Positions 36,016 to 47,624 of a stretch of DNA of 64,000 bases are shown in pieces (within the stretch, counting starts at the first letter, position 1; every line of letters begins with the position of its first letter). Under the pieces are notes generated by a model. The model was not told the origin of the DNA and searched no databases. It worked only from the letters and a program-made list of their open reading frames with translations. The stretch spans positions 19,123,128-19,187,127 of the forward strand of contig CM035156.1 of the NCBI GenBank assembly GCA_020205615.1. The letters are read 5' to 3'. Both the position numbers and the translations under genes were made by a program. Source of the stretch: Panax quinquefolius (taxonomy: Eukaryota > Streptophyta > Magnoliopsida > Apiales > Araliaceae).

Positions 36016-38444
36016 TGTGAGACCCAGATTTTATCGATAAAGATTTAAATTTTGTCGAAATAAATTTTTATATATTATGGTGTGAATTTGAGATAATATT
36101 ATAGTTGTGGGTAGTATTAATAAATTTTACAAAGTCTGAGTGGTTATATTATATTATTGATTGGTGGGGAATATTAGGTTTAGCGGGAATATTAAATGCA
36201 ATGACTCAATCATTGGTGGACCCTAGCGAAATTATTGTCGGATTGAAAGCGACAAAAATATTTTATTGAAATAACGGCGGAAGTTTTACTGTAGTTCTTT
36301 GTTGAACTACTTTCGGTAGTAAAAAATGCGATGTCGTGTGGTTGCGTAGTAGCACTGCGGTATTGATTATTGATCTTTATGTGAGAAGTCACTTTCGGTT
36401 TGATTCCATTATTGTCGATTAATAATATGAATTATTATAGCGATAATGACGTTTTTGTTTTATTAGTATTATTAACGTAATAAAAGCGAAACATCTTTTA
36501 TATAAAATAGAATACTTTATTAAAGTTATTACATAAATAGAATATATTATATTTTATTATGCATAGTGTTGCGTAGTGTTTTTGCGTAGTGTTTTTGCAT
36601 AGTATTGCATAGTGTTTGCATAGTAAAATGTTTTTATATAAATAGAATATATTATATTTTATTTAAAAGATTTTTCTTTAAATATGGATGATAAATCAGT
36701 TAAAGTAAATCAATCTGACCGTTCATGGATTAATTCTTATGCATTCCATTTTCCTATAAATAGAAGCTCGTTCCTTCATTATTTTCTTACGAATTCATTG
36801 AAACTACAGAGAGAAATTATAGAGAAGCTATAGAGAAAATTATAGAAAGAAGAAGAGTATTACTTTTCTTCACTTACTTACTATTTAGGTTCTTTTACGG
36901 TGAGGGTGTGTTATTCTTTCTTCTTGAAGAGAACTTACATTATTCCATTCATTATTATTACATTGGAATAACTTTTGTAAAAGTGGCATACCTATATCAT
37001 ACTTTTATATCTGTGGCGTACCTATACTTGGTGAAATCCTTATGTTATTCCATTGCTTATTATTACATTAACTGAATAACTTTTGTATCTGTGATTTACC
37101 TATACTTGGTGACATTCTTATTATTATTACATTGGAACATCACATGCATGTGTTTTTTACAGGACTGGTTAAATTTTATTATTACATTTGGAACATCACA
37201 TGCATGTGTTTTACAGGACTGGTTAAAATCTTTATCGTTACATTTGGAATATCCTATCATGTGTTTTACAGGATCAGTTCCATCTTTATTATTATTGGAA
37301 CATCACATGCCGTGTTGTGAATTTCACGACACAGTTAAGTTATTATTATTACATTGGAATAACTTTTATCATCACAATCTGCGCATGCATGGTGATTTCT
37401 TTTGTTATTCCATTCTTTATTATACCCGGTTGGTTAAAACTTTGACTTATATACTCCATGAAATTAGTAGAATATCCTTGATATTTGCGTTTCATCGATA
37501 TCTTTTCATGGAAATATTCTTACGATCATTCTTGAATTTTACTCTCTGAAAGCGATGTCGTGTTGACAATTTGGGCGTTAATAATTCATGGATTAAATAA
37601 TTCTTGAACTTGTTTTATTGAATTATTATGTCATTGTCATCATCCTCGTATTATATTATGTTATCTTTGGCTTACGTGCGTAGATGAACTTAGTATGATT
37701 ATGACCGGGATCATTCGGTATAATCATGACTTGATATAAATGATGTGACAAAAAGTCCTCGATGGCTTTTATAATGCGGTGATGGATAGTTTTTGTATAT
37801 GATTATGACCGGGGGTGATTCGGTATAGTCATGACCATTGATAATTTGATGAAAATCCTTGGCCAGTGATGCGAGGATGATTAGATGTGGTGGTTTATTT
37901 ATTAAAATTTGAGTCTCGTGATAAAAATTGATGAAAACCTTTTAAAACCTAAAAGATAGTAGACTTTATTCTCTACTTGACTCTTTTAATGGATTGTTTA
38001 TTCAAACTGCGATTAAAGCTGGTTGTCTATTGTATTTTATCGGTTTAACTTTCTTTGTTGAAGGCTAATGATAATTTATTACGCATTATCTTAGTCATAA
38101 TATTTCTTCTTGGGCTAGTTGAGCTCACCCTTTCTTTCATTTTATTCTCTTGAGGAAATGAGAACATAGGCAGTGGGACGAGTCGAGAGCAGAGTAATGG
38201 TCGAGAGGATAGCATTAGTAGTCCTCACTATTACGTGAAATAGTGTGATAATAGTTGTAATGAGGACTCCTTTTGAGTTTGTATAATATCTAGTAGATAA
38301 TATTTGTATTCAAACTCATGATTTATGTCGTATTATACCCACAGTTATATTAGTAATTAGTTAAATTCTTGATTTTAGTCTATTGAGTTGGTTTATTTGA
38401 ATTTATGTACCATGTAAGTGGCGACCCAAAGATGGGTGGCGTAT
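36016..38444 (+). repeat. 3' LTR of element C, end missing
   Basis: It starts TGTGAGACCCAG right after the PPT. It is collinear with 29624-32015, with many small indels. It breaks after GATGGGTGGCGTAT at 38444; the family sequence would continue ACCTATTTTGGGGGCGTCACA-like to the end. Confidence 0.88.
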
Positions 38445-38735
38445 TACAAATGATGAAGATAGATTTAAAGACTCTAGGGACCCACGTGAAAATAACGAAT
38501 ATACTAGTAGAATCGACTTTAATCGATAAAGTTAAAGCAGCTCAACCTACACACCCGAATCTGATGAATGTGAAGAAGAAGGTTCAATAAGGCGTTATCT
38601 CAACCCTCGATTTAATTGGCCCATTTGAAATCCTCGATCGAGTAGGAACTGTGGCCTATAGACTCTTTTTATCGCCAAGTATGTCGCGTGTTCATAACGT
38701 TTTTCACGTATCGTTGTTAGTAAAAACTTAGTCTT
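38445..38735 (+). pseudogene. Integrase C-terminal region of element B
   Basis: Two blocks are readable. LIDKVKAAQPTHPNLMNVKK (about 38510-38580) parallels element A near 21660-21690. Then GPFEILDRVGTVAYRLFLSP and SRVHNVFHVSLL (about 38615-38728) is the classic integrase C-terminus of Ty3/gypsy elements. No chromodomain can be read after it. Between the two blocks the RT-proximal and integrase core parts are missing. The piece belongs to B because the B 3' untranslated region, PPT and 3' LTR follow in order. Confidence 0.8.
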
Positions 38736-39364
38736 GGAGGACTTTTGAGCGAAATTTTGGAATAATTAATGAATCTGAAAAATCATGAAATCATGGGGGT
38801 TTTATAGAGCATGTTACAAGCTTTCCATAGCCTCAAAAAATGGACTAATTCCGATAACGGATGAAGAAGTTATGAAGATTTGAAGTATGTGTCAAGTTAC
38901 AAAATCGGGAAAATTGGAGTTAAGTGCCAAATGTCGAGCACCTAGGCACTATGCTCGGCGCTTAGAATCTGTTCTTGGGCGCCTAGGCGCTTGCCCAAGG
39001 CCAAATTTGGGCACTTAGGCGCTGGTCAAGTGTTAAGCCAAAATCTGTCCGGATGTCCTTTAGTAAATTGGGCATAACTTTTTCATACAAACTCCGATTG
39101 AGGTGATTAAGGATGATTCGGAAAGATAACGAGTAGACCTAAAACTTTCATTTTTTATATTTTGATATTTGAGGTCGGTATCAAGGCATACAATGGATAT
39201 TTTAGGGACTGATATGCATTCAGAGGCAATCGGAGGACATCAGGCATGCACGTATGCAACGTGTAATGTTTTCGATGATAAAGGTATTCAAGGTATCCTC
39301 ACCTCTTTGGCATACCAGGTACGTACGTAAATTTCGAGGGTGAAATTTCATAAGGAGGGGAGAT
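38736..39364 (+). other. 3' untranslated region and PPT of element B
   Basis: Non-coding. It includes several CTAGGCGC-type words (38935-39030) and a perfect 12-bp palindrome GCGCCTAGGCGC at 38979-38990. The end reads GTACGTAAATTTCGAGGGTG, then the PPT AAGGAGGGGAGATT (39351-39364) directly before the LTR. The last 178 bp (39187-39364) are nearly identical to 40546-40723. Confidence 0.75.
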
Positions 39365-40545
39365 TGTGAGACCCCAAATTTTATGAATAAATATTTAAAT
39401 TTCTCGAAATATTTTTTTGAATATTATGGTGTGGATTTGATATAATGTTATAGTTGTGGGTAATATTTATAAATTTTACAAAGTATGCAAGTTGTTATAT
39501 AATATTCGATTGGTCGGGGAATATTCTTTTTATCGGAGAATATCCGTACGACGACACAATCATTGGTGGACCCCACAACGGAAGTATTATCGGAGTAAGA
39601 AAACGACAGAATTATCATTTTATAAAAATAACGGCGAAAGTGTTACCGTTAAAACCGTTGAACTACCCTAGTAAAAGTACGAAGAATATGCGTGGTTGCA
39701 TAGTAGCATTACCTGTATTGATTATTGATCTTTACGTAAGAAGTCACTCAGTTATACTCAATTATTGCTACATTGTTCTTTAGATCATATCTCTCATATT
39801 ATTAATTCGATTATTGTCACATTATCATCTCGCGATAATATGATATATTATTAAATCAATAATTCGGATGACAAAGTTATTCATATTATTAAATTATAAT
39901 ATTTATAATGTCTAGAAGTTCATCGAGGAGAGGTTTGGTCATCTAATTGCGCGCCAATAAGAAGAAATCCTTATCGGAAAGCCCCCTCTTTCCTGGGAAT
40001 GACCTGGTTGTTAAATATTGTGAGTTATAATATTAATGATGAATAAGTTCGTGTTGATTAAAGATGAAATTAATAGTTCCATTGTGTTGGAATTATTAGT
40101 GTTAGTGGAAATCGACATTTATTTCGATATTAATTGATGTCTAGAAGTTATACTGACCAGTCGGGTAATTAATCGGATAAATAAGCAATTAATTGCTATT
40201 AATTCACATGATTATAACTATTTGTTCTCATGTGTGTACTATTGATTCACATTCTTGTAGTATTAGGGGAGTTGGTGTAAGATTGATAATACTTACATGA
40301 CTAAGTTAAAAATGGAGGTATAGATGGAGGTCTATATCATAATAATTAGTATTTTCACATGATTATAACTATTGATTCACATGATTGAACTATTGATTCA
40401 CATTATTTACTATTAGGGGAGGTGGTGCAAGTTTGATAATACTTGCGGGACTAAATTAAAATGAAAAAAGAGGAAGGTATTATCTTGTAATATTTTGAGC
40501 CCCAAAACGCGCAATTATCGAAATGGTGAAATTCTTCTGTTATTC
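39365..40545 (+). repeat. 3' LTR of element B, first segment
   Basis: TGTGAGACCCCAAATTTTAT at the start. It is collinear with 25039-26150. Near 40519 it jumps from the region just before the TATA box to the hairpin array (AAATGGTGAAATTCTTCTGT), so the promoter is deleted. It is broken at 40545 by the D segment. Confidence 0.8.
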
Positions 40546-43111
40546 CATACAATGGATATTTTAGGGACTGATATGCATTCAGAGGCAATCGGAGGACATC
40601 AGGCATGCACGTATGCAACGTGTAATGTTTTCGATGATAAAAGTATTCAAGGTATCCTCACCTCTTTGGCATACCAGGTACGTACGTAAATTTCGAGGGT
40701 GAAATTTCGTATGGAGGGGAGATTGTGAGACCCCATATTTTATAAATAAAGATTTAAATTTCTTGAAATATTTTTTTTAATATTATGGTGTGGATTTGAT
40801 ATAATGTTATAGTTGTGGGTAGTATTTATAAATTTTGCAAAGTATGCAAGTTGTTGTATTATATTCGATTGGTCAGGGAATATTCTTTGTGTCGGAGAAT
40901 ATTCGTATGACGGAACAATCATTGGTGGACCCCACAACGGAATTATTGTCGGTTTGAGAAAACGACAAAAATATTTTATTGAAAATTACCGTTAATACTA
41001 TTGAACTACTCGGTAGTAAAAGTATGCGATGTCTGGCGTGGTTGCATAGTAGCAATACCTGTATTGATTATTAATGCTTACGTGAGAATTCACTCGCTTT
41101 TGTTCAATTATTGCTATAGTAATTGTTGCATAGTATCTCACGTTATTTGATTCAATTATTGTCGATATTTTATATATTATTAAATCAATAATTGAAATGA
41201 CAGAGTTATTAATATTATAAATTGCAATATTAACGATGTCTAGAAGTTCTGTCAAGGAGAGGTTTGGTCACCTAATTGCGCGCCAATAGGGAAAAATCCT
41301 TATTGGAAAGCCCCCTCTTTCCTGGGAACGACATGGTCGATTAATATTGTGAATTATAATAAAGATGATAAATGTTGTTAAAATTATTAAGGTGGTTTTT
41401 TTTATGAAGTTTTGCTTATTTTATGGATTCCTATTTACCCATTTTCAAAATAATCGGTAGAAAATTATTTAAAGGTGGGGCCCACATGTGGGGCTCATAT
41501 GTGTTGGAAAATGATTTTGGAAATGGAAGAGTATACGTATGGAAGTATATGTATGTTTTGAGTATATAATGGAAGAAAATGATATGTGAAAGTGATAGGT
41601 GTGTGATATGTGTGTGAGTGGAAAATGGTGGAAAAGTAGTAGTGTGATAGTGATGTGTAAGAGTGTAGTGAATTTGATTATTGGGTGGGTGGGGGATTGA
41701 TGTTGGTTATGGGGGAGAAAAATTAAGTGGTGTATATATAATATTGATATATATATATAAGTTGAAAACATGTGTTTATATATATGTATTATATTTTAAT
41801 TTTTGTTATGATTTTATTGGTTAGTCGATTGACTTTATTGTATTTGGTTGAAGAAATAATTCTGCAGAAATAATTCGTTTATAAACAGTACACTTCCATT
41901 CTCCTATAAATAAAGCTCATTCCTTCATTATTTCTTATAAATTCAACGAAAACTCCAGAGAGAAATTATAGAGAAACTATAGAAAAGTATTCTGCTACTT
42001 CCCTACTCTTATATTTAGTTTCTTTTACGGTAAGGGGTGTTATTCTTTCTTATTCATGAAGAGAACTATTGTTATTCCATTTCTTATTATTCTGTTGGAA
42101 TAACCTCAGTATCACGCTTGCCTCACCCTATACTTGGTGACATTATTCTATTATTCTCTCTTTTATTATTCTATTGGAATATCCTCATGCATGTGTTTTA
42201 CAATTTTAATTTCTTGGTTCTATTATTTATTATTCCGTCTTTATTATTCTCGTTGAATATCCTCGAATATCACATGTTTTATGTTTTACATCGGACTGGT
42301 TCCATTATTTATTATTCCGTCTTTATTATTCTCGCCGAATATCCTCGGCTCGTGCGTTTTTACGCTCGGACCGGGTTTCATTATTTATTATTCCACACTT
42401 ATTATTCTGTTTGGAACATCCCGTCTTGGGTGTGAATTTCACCGACTTCGGTTCCGTTATTATTATTCTGTTGAATAACCTCGCCTATCGCAAAGTACCG
42501 CATGCATGGTGATTTCTTTTGTTATTCCATTCGTTATTATACTCAGTTGGTTAAAATTTTGAATTCTATAATCCATGTGGATTATTTATTAAGCTGAGTC
42601 CCAGCGATAAAAGTGATGAAAAACCTTTTAAAATATAAAAGATAGTAGATTTTATTCTCTACTTGACTCTTTTAATGGATTACTTGATCCGGCGCAGCTT
42701 AAACTTGATGTCTATTGTATTTTATCGGTTTAACATTGTTGAAGGCTAATGATAATTTATTCTCGCATTATCTTAGTCATAATATTTTTTCTTTGGGCTA
42801 GTTGAGCTCACCTTTCTTTCACCGTTTTCTTGAAATGAGAACGTAATGAAACTAGTCGGGGATGGAGTGATGGTCCGAGATGGTGTCTTAGTAGTCCTCA
42901 CTATTCTATAAAATAGTATGATAATAAATGTAATGAGGACTTATTCTCGAGAGTGATATATTATGCAGAAGGCAATATTTGTATTAAAACTCACAGCATG
43001 TATTTTGTCGTACTTTACACGACTGTTGTATAAATAAGTTGTATTTGAATTTTGTACCATGTATTTGACGACTTAAGATGGGTGATGTATACCTATTTTG
43101 GGGGCGTCACA
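40546..43111 (+). mobile_element. Segment D: displaced 3' end and full LTR with a different U3
   Basis: 40546-40723 repeats the B 3' end and PPT with only a few changes. The LTR 40724-43111 (2,388 bp, TGTGAGACCCC ... GGGGGCGTCACA) follows. Its first 600 bp match the family, but 41380-41880 is unrelated to the U3 of A, B and C. From TATAAATA (41905-41912) on it rejoins the family (hairpin array 42060-42530). No 5' LTR or coding region belongs to it. The right border is followed by B LTR sequence (TGATGTGGTAAAAGTCC). Confidence 0.7.
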
Positions 43112-43795
43112 TGATGTGGTAAAAGTCCTCAGTGGCCTATAGTGCATTGATGGACAATTTTTGGTATGATTATGACCAGGGATTATTCGGTATAGTCATG
43201 ACCATTGATGATTTAATGAATATCCTTGGCCCGTAGTGTAGGGATGACTCGATGATGTGGTTTATTTATTAAGTTGACTCTCAGCGATAAAAATTGATGA
43301 AAACATTTTAAATCATAGAATATAGTAGATATCATGCTCTACTTGACTCTTCTAATGGATTGCTTATTCCGCTGCAGTTAAACTTGATGTCTATTGTATT
43401 TTATCAGTTTAACATTGTTGAAGACTAATGATAATTTATTCTGCATTATCTTAGTCATAATATTTCTTACTGGGCTAGTTGAGCTCACCCTTTGCTTTCA
43501 TTGTTCTCTTCAGGAAATGAGAATATAGTTGGGACTAGTCGAGGAACGGAGTGACGGTCCAAATGATAGCATTAGTAGTCCTCGCTATTCTGTTAAATAG
43601 TGTGATAATAAATGTAATGAGGACTCCATTGAGTGTGGATATTGTCTAGATGACAATATTTGTATTAAAACTCACAGCATATGTTTTGTCGTATTTTACA
43701 CGACTGTTGTATAATTAAGTTGTATTTGAATTTTGTACCATGTATTTTCTGGCGACCCAAGATGGGTGATGTATACCTGTTTTGGGGGCATCACA
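43112..43795 (+). repeat. 3' LTR of element B, last segment
   Basis: It is collinear with 27292-27972 of the B 5' LTR and shares its diagnostic TGTATTTTCTGGCGACCC. It ends GGGGGCATCACA, followed by the TSD AAATT. Roughly 830 bp of the LTR between the two segments are missing. Confidence 0.85.
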
Positions 43796-43800
43796 AAATT

Positions 43801-46740
43801 CATCTTTGCACTATTGTCGAAGATATTCATTAACAATTCATCTTTGCACTACAGCTAAAGACATATAACTGTATTTTAGAAGAGTCAAGTAAAGCATGAT
43901 ATCTACTATCTTTTTACGAATTAAAAATGTATAATCAATATGTTATCGCTGAGACTCAGTTTAATAAATAATCCACATCATCGAATCATCCCTGCACTAC
44001 GGTCAAGGATATTCATGTAATCATCAATGGTCATGATTATACCGAATAATCCCTGGTTATAATCATACCAATATCTGTCCATCAATGCACTACGGGCCAA
44101 TGAGCACTTTTGCCACATCATCTATAACATTACGGGTCATGATTATACCGAATGATCCCTGGTCATAATCATACCAATAAATAGTTCATCTATGCACATA
44201 AGTCAAAGATGCTCATCAATCAATAGTCCATCTTTGCACGTAAGCTAAAGATATACAACTGTAAAACCAATAATCAACAGTCCATCTTTGCACGTAAGCC
44301 AAAGATACTCATCAATCAATAGTTCATCTTTGCACGTAAGCCAAAGATGACTTTCATCATAATATAAGCATGAGGATGATGACAATGATATAAGCATTTA
44401 TCAAACGAAATCAAGGATAAATATTAAATAATTTAAATTTATCCAGAGTTTAAAAATATCTAAATTGTCAACATGATACTGCTTTGTGGAGTAAAATTCA
44501 AGAATAATATTCATGTACCAAAAAATTTGAATGAAAAAGAAATATATTTTTCTGGTAAATAGTACCCATGAATAGTACCCTATGAATAGTACTTCGGGAA
44601 TAGTACTTCATGAATAGTACCCCGGCATTAAAAGTACCCCAAATACCCGAGTGAATAATATTCAGGTGAATAGTAATTTGGGTGAATAGTAACCCATGAA
44701 TAGTAACTCGTGAATAGTACTCTAATTTAAAAGTACCACGAATACCCGAGTGAATAATACCAGAGTGATGGGTGAATAGTAACTCGTAAAAAAAAACCAA
44801 AGAAAATGATATTCCATGACGAGTACAAAAGAAATGATATCTCGAATTTAGTATAATAGAATATACTTAAACCTGAATGAATTTTCACCGCCATGCAGAA
44901 TCCACGTAGATGCATCATTTCCATAATTTAATAAAGAATGAATACGAAGGATCATTCACCATGCATCTGATAAACCACATGCATGTGTTATTCCAATGTA
45001 ATAATAAAGAATGAAACCGAATCAAATGCGTAATTACGCATGCATGGCGTGATATTCCAACAGAATAATAAAGAACGAAACCAGGTCATGCGTAATCCGC
45101 ACAGATAGGATATTCCAACAGAATAATAAAGAATGAAATAACAACAGAATTCACTAGGCATACGATAGACCGCACAGACAGGTTATTCCAACAAAATAAT
45201 AAAGAATAGAATAACAGAAGAATTCACCGTGCATGATGTAGGCGCATGCATGACGAGTTATTCCAATAGAATAATAAAGAATGGAATAATAGAAGAATTT
45301 CACCATGTATGCGGTATTACACATATCTGAGTTATTCCAACATAATAATAAAGAATGGAATAACAGCTCTTACGAGTATTGAAAGAAAATAACTCTCTTC
45401 ATGAATACGAAAGAATAATACCCCTTACCTTAGAAGAAACTAGATACTGGAATAGTGAGGTAGCAACTTGTTTTCTTCTTTCTCTCTATAATTTCTCTCT
45501 ATAATAATTGCTCTTGTGAGACTTAGTGAATTGGTGAAAAATAATGAAGGAATGAGCTTCTATTTATAGAAAAATATAGTTTCCATAATTGCACATTTTG
45601 GGGCTCAAAATATTACAGTATAATACCTTCATCTTTTCCTTCATTTTTAATTTAGTCATGTAAGTATTATCAAACTTGCACCACATCCCCTAATAGTAAA
45701 TCATGTGAATCAATAGTAAATCATGTGACTCAATAGTTCTAAACATGTGAAAAAATTAATTATAGTATAGTACCTTCATCTATACCTCCATTTTTAACTT
45801 AGTCATGCAAGTATTATCAAACTTGCACCAACTCCCATAATAGTAAATGAATGTGATTCAATAGTACACACATGTGAACAAATAGTTATATGCATGTGAA
45901 TTAATAGCAATTAATTGCTCATTTATCCGATTAATTACCCGATAACTTCCAGACATCAATTATTATCGAAATAAATGCCGATTTCCACTAACACTAATAA
46001 TTCCCACACAATGGAACTATCAATTTCATCTTTAATCAACACGAACTTATTCATCATTAATATTATAACTCACAATATTTAACAACCAGGTCGTTCCTAG
46101 GAAAAAGAGAGCTTTCCGATAAGGATTTTTCCTTATTGGCGCGCAATTAGGTAACCAAACCTCTCCTTGACAGAACTTCTAGACATTGTCAATATTGCAA
46201 ATAATAATATAAATAACTTTGTCGTCTCAATTATTGATTTAATAATATATCATATTATGCGAGATGATCTTTGTGACAATAATTGAATCAATAATACGAG
46301 AGATATAATGCAACAATTCTCGTAGCAATAATTGAGTATAACTGAGTGACTTCTCACGTAAGCATCAATAATCAATACCGTGTTCTACTATGCAACCACG
46401 CGTATTACTGTACTTTTACTACTGGGTAGTTCAACAGTTTTAACGGTAACACTTTTGCCGTTATTTTTATAAAAAGATAATTTTGTCGTTTTCTTACTAC
46501 GATAATACTTCTGTTGTGGGGTCCACCAATGATTATGTCGTCGTACAAATATTCCCTGTGAAAACAAATATTCCCCGACCAATCGAATATTCCCCGACAC
46601 AACGAATAACAACTTGCTTACTTTATAAAATTTTCACATATCACCCTTAACTTTAACCTTTTATCAATTTAACCATTTACTAAATAGAATAATTATAAAA
46701 AAATTGAATACTTTCAATTCATAAAATTCAGGGTCTCACA
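43801..46740 (-). repeat. Solo LTR W, right segment
   Basis: The remainder of W after the B insertion. It contains the inverted arrays: CACGTAAGCCAAAGAT (44080-44350), GTGAATAGTA minisatellite (44560-44790) and hairpin units (44930-45370). It ends GGGTCTCACA, followed by the TSD AATAA. Confidence 0.8.
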
Positions 46741-46745
46741 AATAA

Positions 46746-47318
46746 TATGAATTATTGATCTGATAATGGGAAATACTGTGCAGTGACAATTATTGAAACA
46801 ACAATAATATAAAATATCAACGCAGCAATTATTGAACGAATAAAATAAAATATTGAACATTAATTACTCGTAACAATTATTAGTGAGTAGTGGCTTTACA
46901 CGTAAGAATCAATAATTCAAAATACCGTGCAATACCACGTGTTTCTTCGTAAATGCAATCACGTGTATTATTTGTATTTTAACCACGGTGTAATCCAATA
47001 GTGTTAATTCAGTAATAATCACGTAATTATTTATAAAAACTCAAACTTGTCGCTTTCTTCATCCAATAATTATTACATTATGGGGCCCACAAATGGTCGC
47101 TACTGGCAAGTATTTAATATTCCCCAACAATAAGAATATTCCACGACCAAACGAATATTCCCCGACAAAAATGAATATTTTATAACCACTTTCTTATTTT
47201 GCAAAATTTTCACATTTCACCCATAATCAAAATATTATATCAAATTAACACCTTATTATTTACAATAATAAGTATAGGAAATTGAATTTTATTTAAAAAA
47301 TAATTTTGGGGTCTTACA
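46746..47318 (-). repeat. Second LTR of element X, terminal segment
   Basis: This continues 23858 across the W insertion. Reading the minus strand it starts TGTAAGACCCC, with a diverged version of the family U3 start (GGGGAATATT, TGGGCCCCATAATG-like words). It ends at 47318 against CACTA coding sequence. Confidence 0.75.
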
Positions 47319-47624
47319 TATGAATCTCGTGGAATTAGTTGTTCCATAATATTTTCAATCACTTCTGATTCCCCATGATGAGTCCATACGAAGTACCCAT
47401 CCACAAATCTACGAGAAAATAAGTCGAATTTAATCTCGTCTACTTTCTTCCAAATCAAATTTTTACACTTGACACACGGGCATCACATCTTCCCGTTCGG
47501 ATCATTCGTATGTTCTAGTGCTTTGTTCAAGAAATCTAAAACCCCAACACGATAAGCTGAGACTAGCTAATCCCCTCCCATCACTGGGTATCCTACAATA
47601 CATCCAACTCCGGTCGGCTAACAT
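47319..47624 (-). pseudogene. CACTA TNP2-type transposase, exon 1 first half (Transpos_assoc domain)
   Basis: The start ATG at 47624-47622 gives MLADRSWMYCRIPSDGR, the usual N-terminus of plant TNP2-like proteins (a DRSWMY motif). A one-base frame change near 47560-47570 leads to VGVLDFLNKALEHTNDPNGK, a TGA at 47483-47485, then CPCVKCKN and RRFVDGYFVWTHHGE. The C-P-C-x2-C ... W-x-x-H-G-E pattern is the transposase-associated zinc-binding domain. The exon breaks at DSY, 47319, at the X insertion, and continues in frame at 6459. With a frameshift, a stop and the 41-kb insertion, the gene is dead. Confidence 0.85.

Larger units (their letters stand above)
29624..38444 (+). mobile_element. Gypsy retrotransposon C (plus), 3' terminus deleted
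   Basis: The 5' LTR is 29624-32015, then a PBS remnant, degenerate gag/protease, a long non-coding interior with tandem repeats, a PPT at 36002-36015 and a 3' LTR 36016-38444. The two LTRs are clearly a pair: both carry the GCGTAGTG minisatellite and the same U3, unlike A, B and D. The 3' LTR lacks its last 20 or so bases and is joined to integrase sequence of B. There is no RT, RNase H or integrase in C, so it is a deletion derivative or non-autonomous form. Confidence 0.85.
25039..43795 (+). mobile_element. Gypsy retrotransposon B (plus), carrying elements C and D (TSD AAATT)
   Basis: The 5' LTR is 25039-27972, followed by a degenerate PBS, gag, protease fragment, then element C (29624-38444), an integrase C-terminus, a 3' untranslated region, a PPT and the 3' LTR, which is itself disrupted by D. 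The ends share identical 5-bp TSDs AAATT (25034-25038 and 43796-43800), which tie together borders nearly 19 kb apart. The middle of pol (RT, RNase H, most of integrase) is missing, lost together with the 3' end of C. Confidence 0.88.
23859..46740 (-). mobile_element. Solo LTR W (minus), split by element B (TSD AATAA)
   Basis: It begins TGTGACGCCCCC at 23859 and ends GGGTCTCACA at 46740, with identical TSDs AATAA at 23854-23858 and 46741-46745. No PBS, PPT or coding region belongs to it, so it is a solo LTR once element B is subtracted. Its own sequence is 23859-25038 plus 43801-46740, about 4.1 kb, longer than the other LTRs. A segment near 43865-43980 repeats sequence equivalent to 24785-24850, so it has an internal duplication or is a recombinant. 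Confidence 0.85.
6460..47318 (-). mobile_element. LTR retrotransposon X, minus strand, collapsed and filled with nested elements
   Basis: The left border is an LTR end (TGTGATGCCCCCAAAATAGG at 6460). The right border is an LTR start on the minus strand (TGTAAGACCCC reading leftward from 47318). The flanks share CATA (minus strand), a 4-base match where 5 would be expected. Two partial LTR copies are present: 6460-6803 plus 14225-15261, and 22209-23858 plus 46746-47318. They overlap over about 950 bp (14311-15261 against 22209-23178) with scattered differences, so they look like two LTRs of one old element rather than one LTR. The X internal region and the 3' part of the nested element A are missing between them, presumably lost in one deletion. 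Confidence 0.65.

Noticed and set aside
42037..42435. Open frame of about 130 codons rich in Phe, Tyr, Leu and Ser, looking like a membrane protein
   Set aside because: It is a translation of the TTATTCCA/TTATTATT hairpin array of an LTR. Similar frames arise at 3708-4104, 16768-17204, 30506-31042 and 37091-37549 for the same reason.
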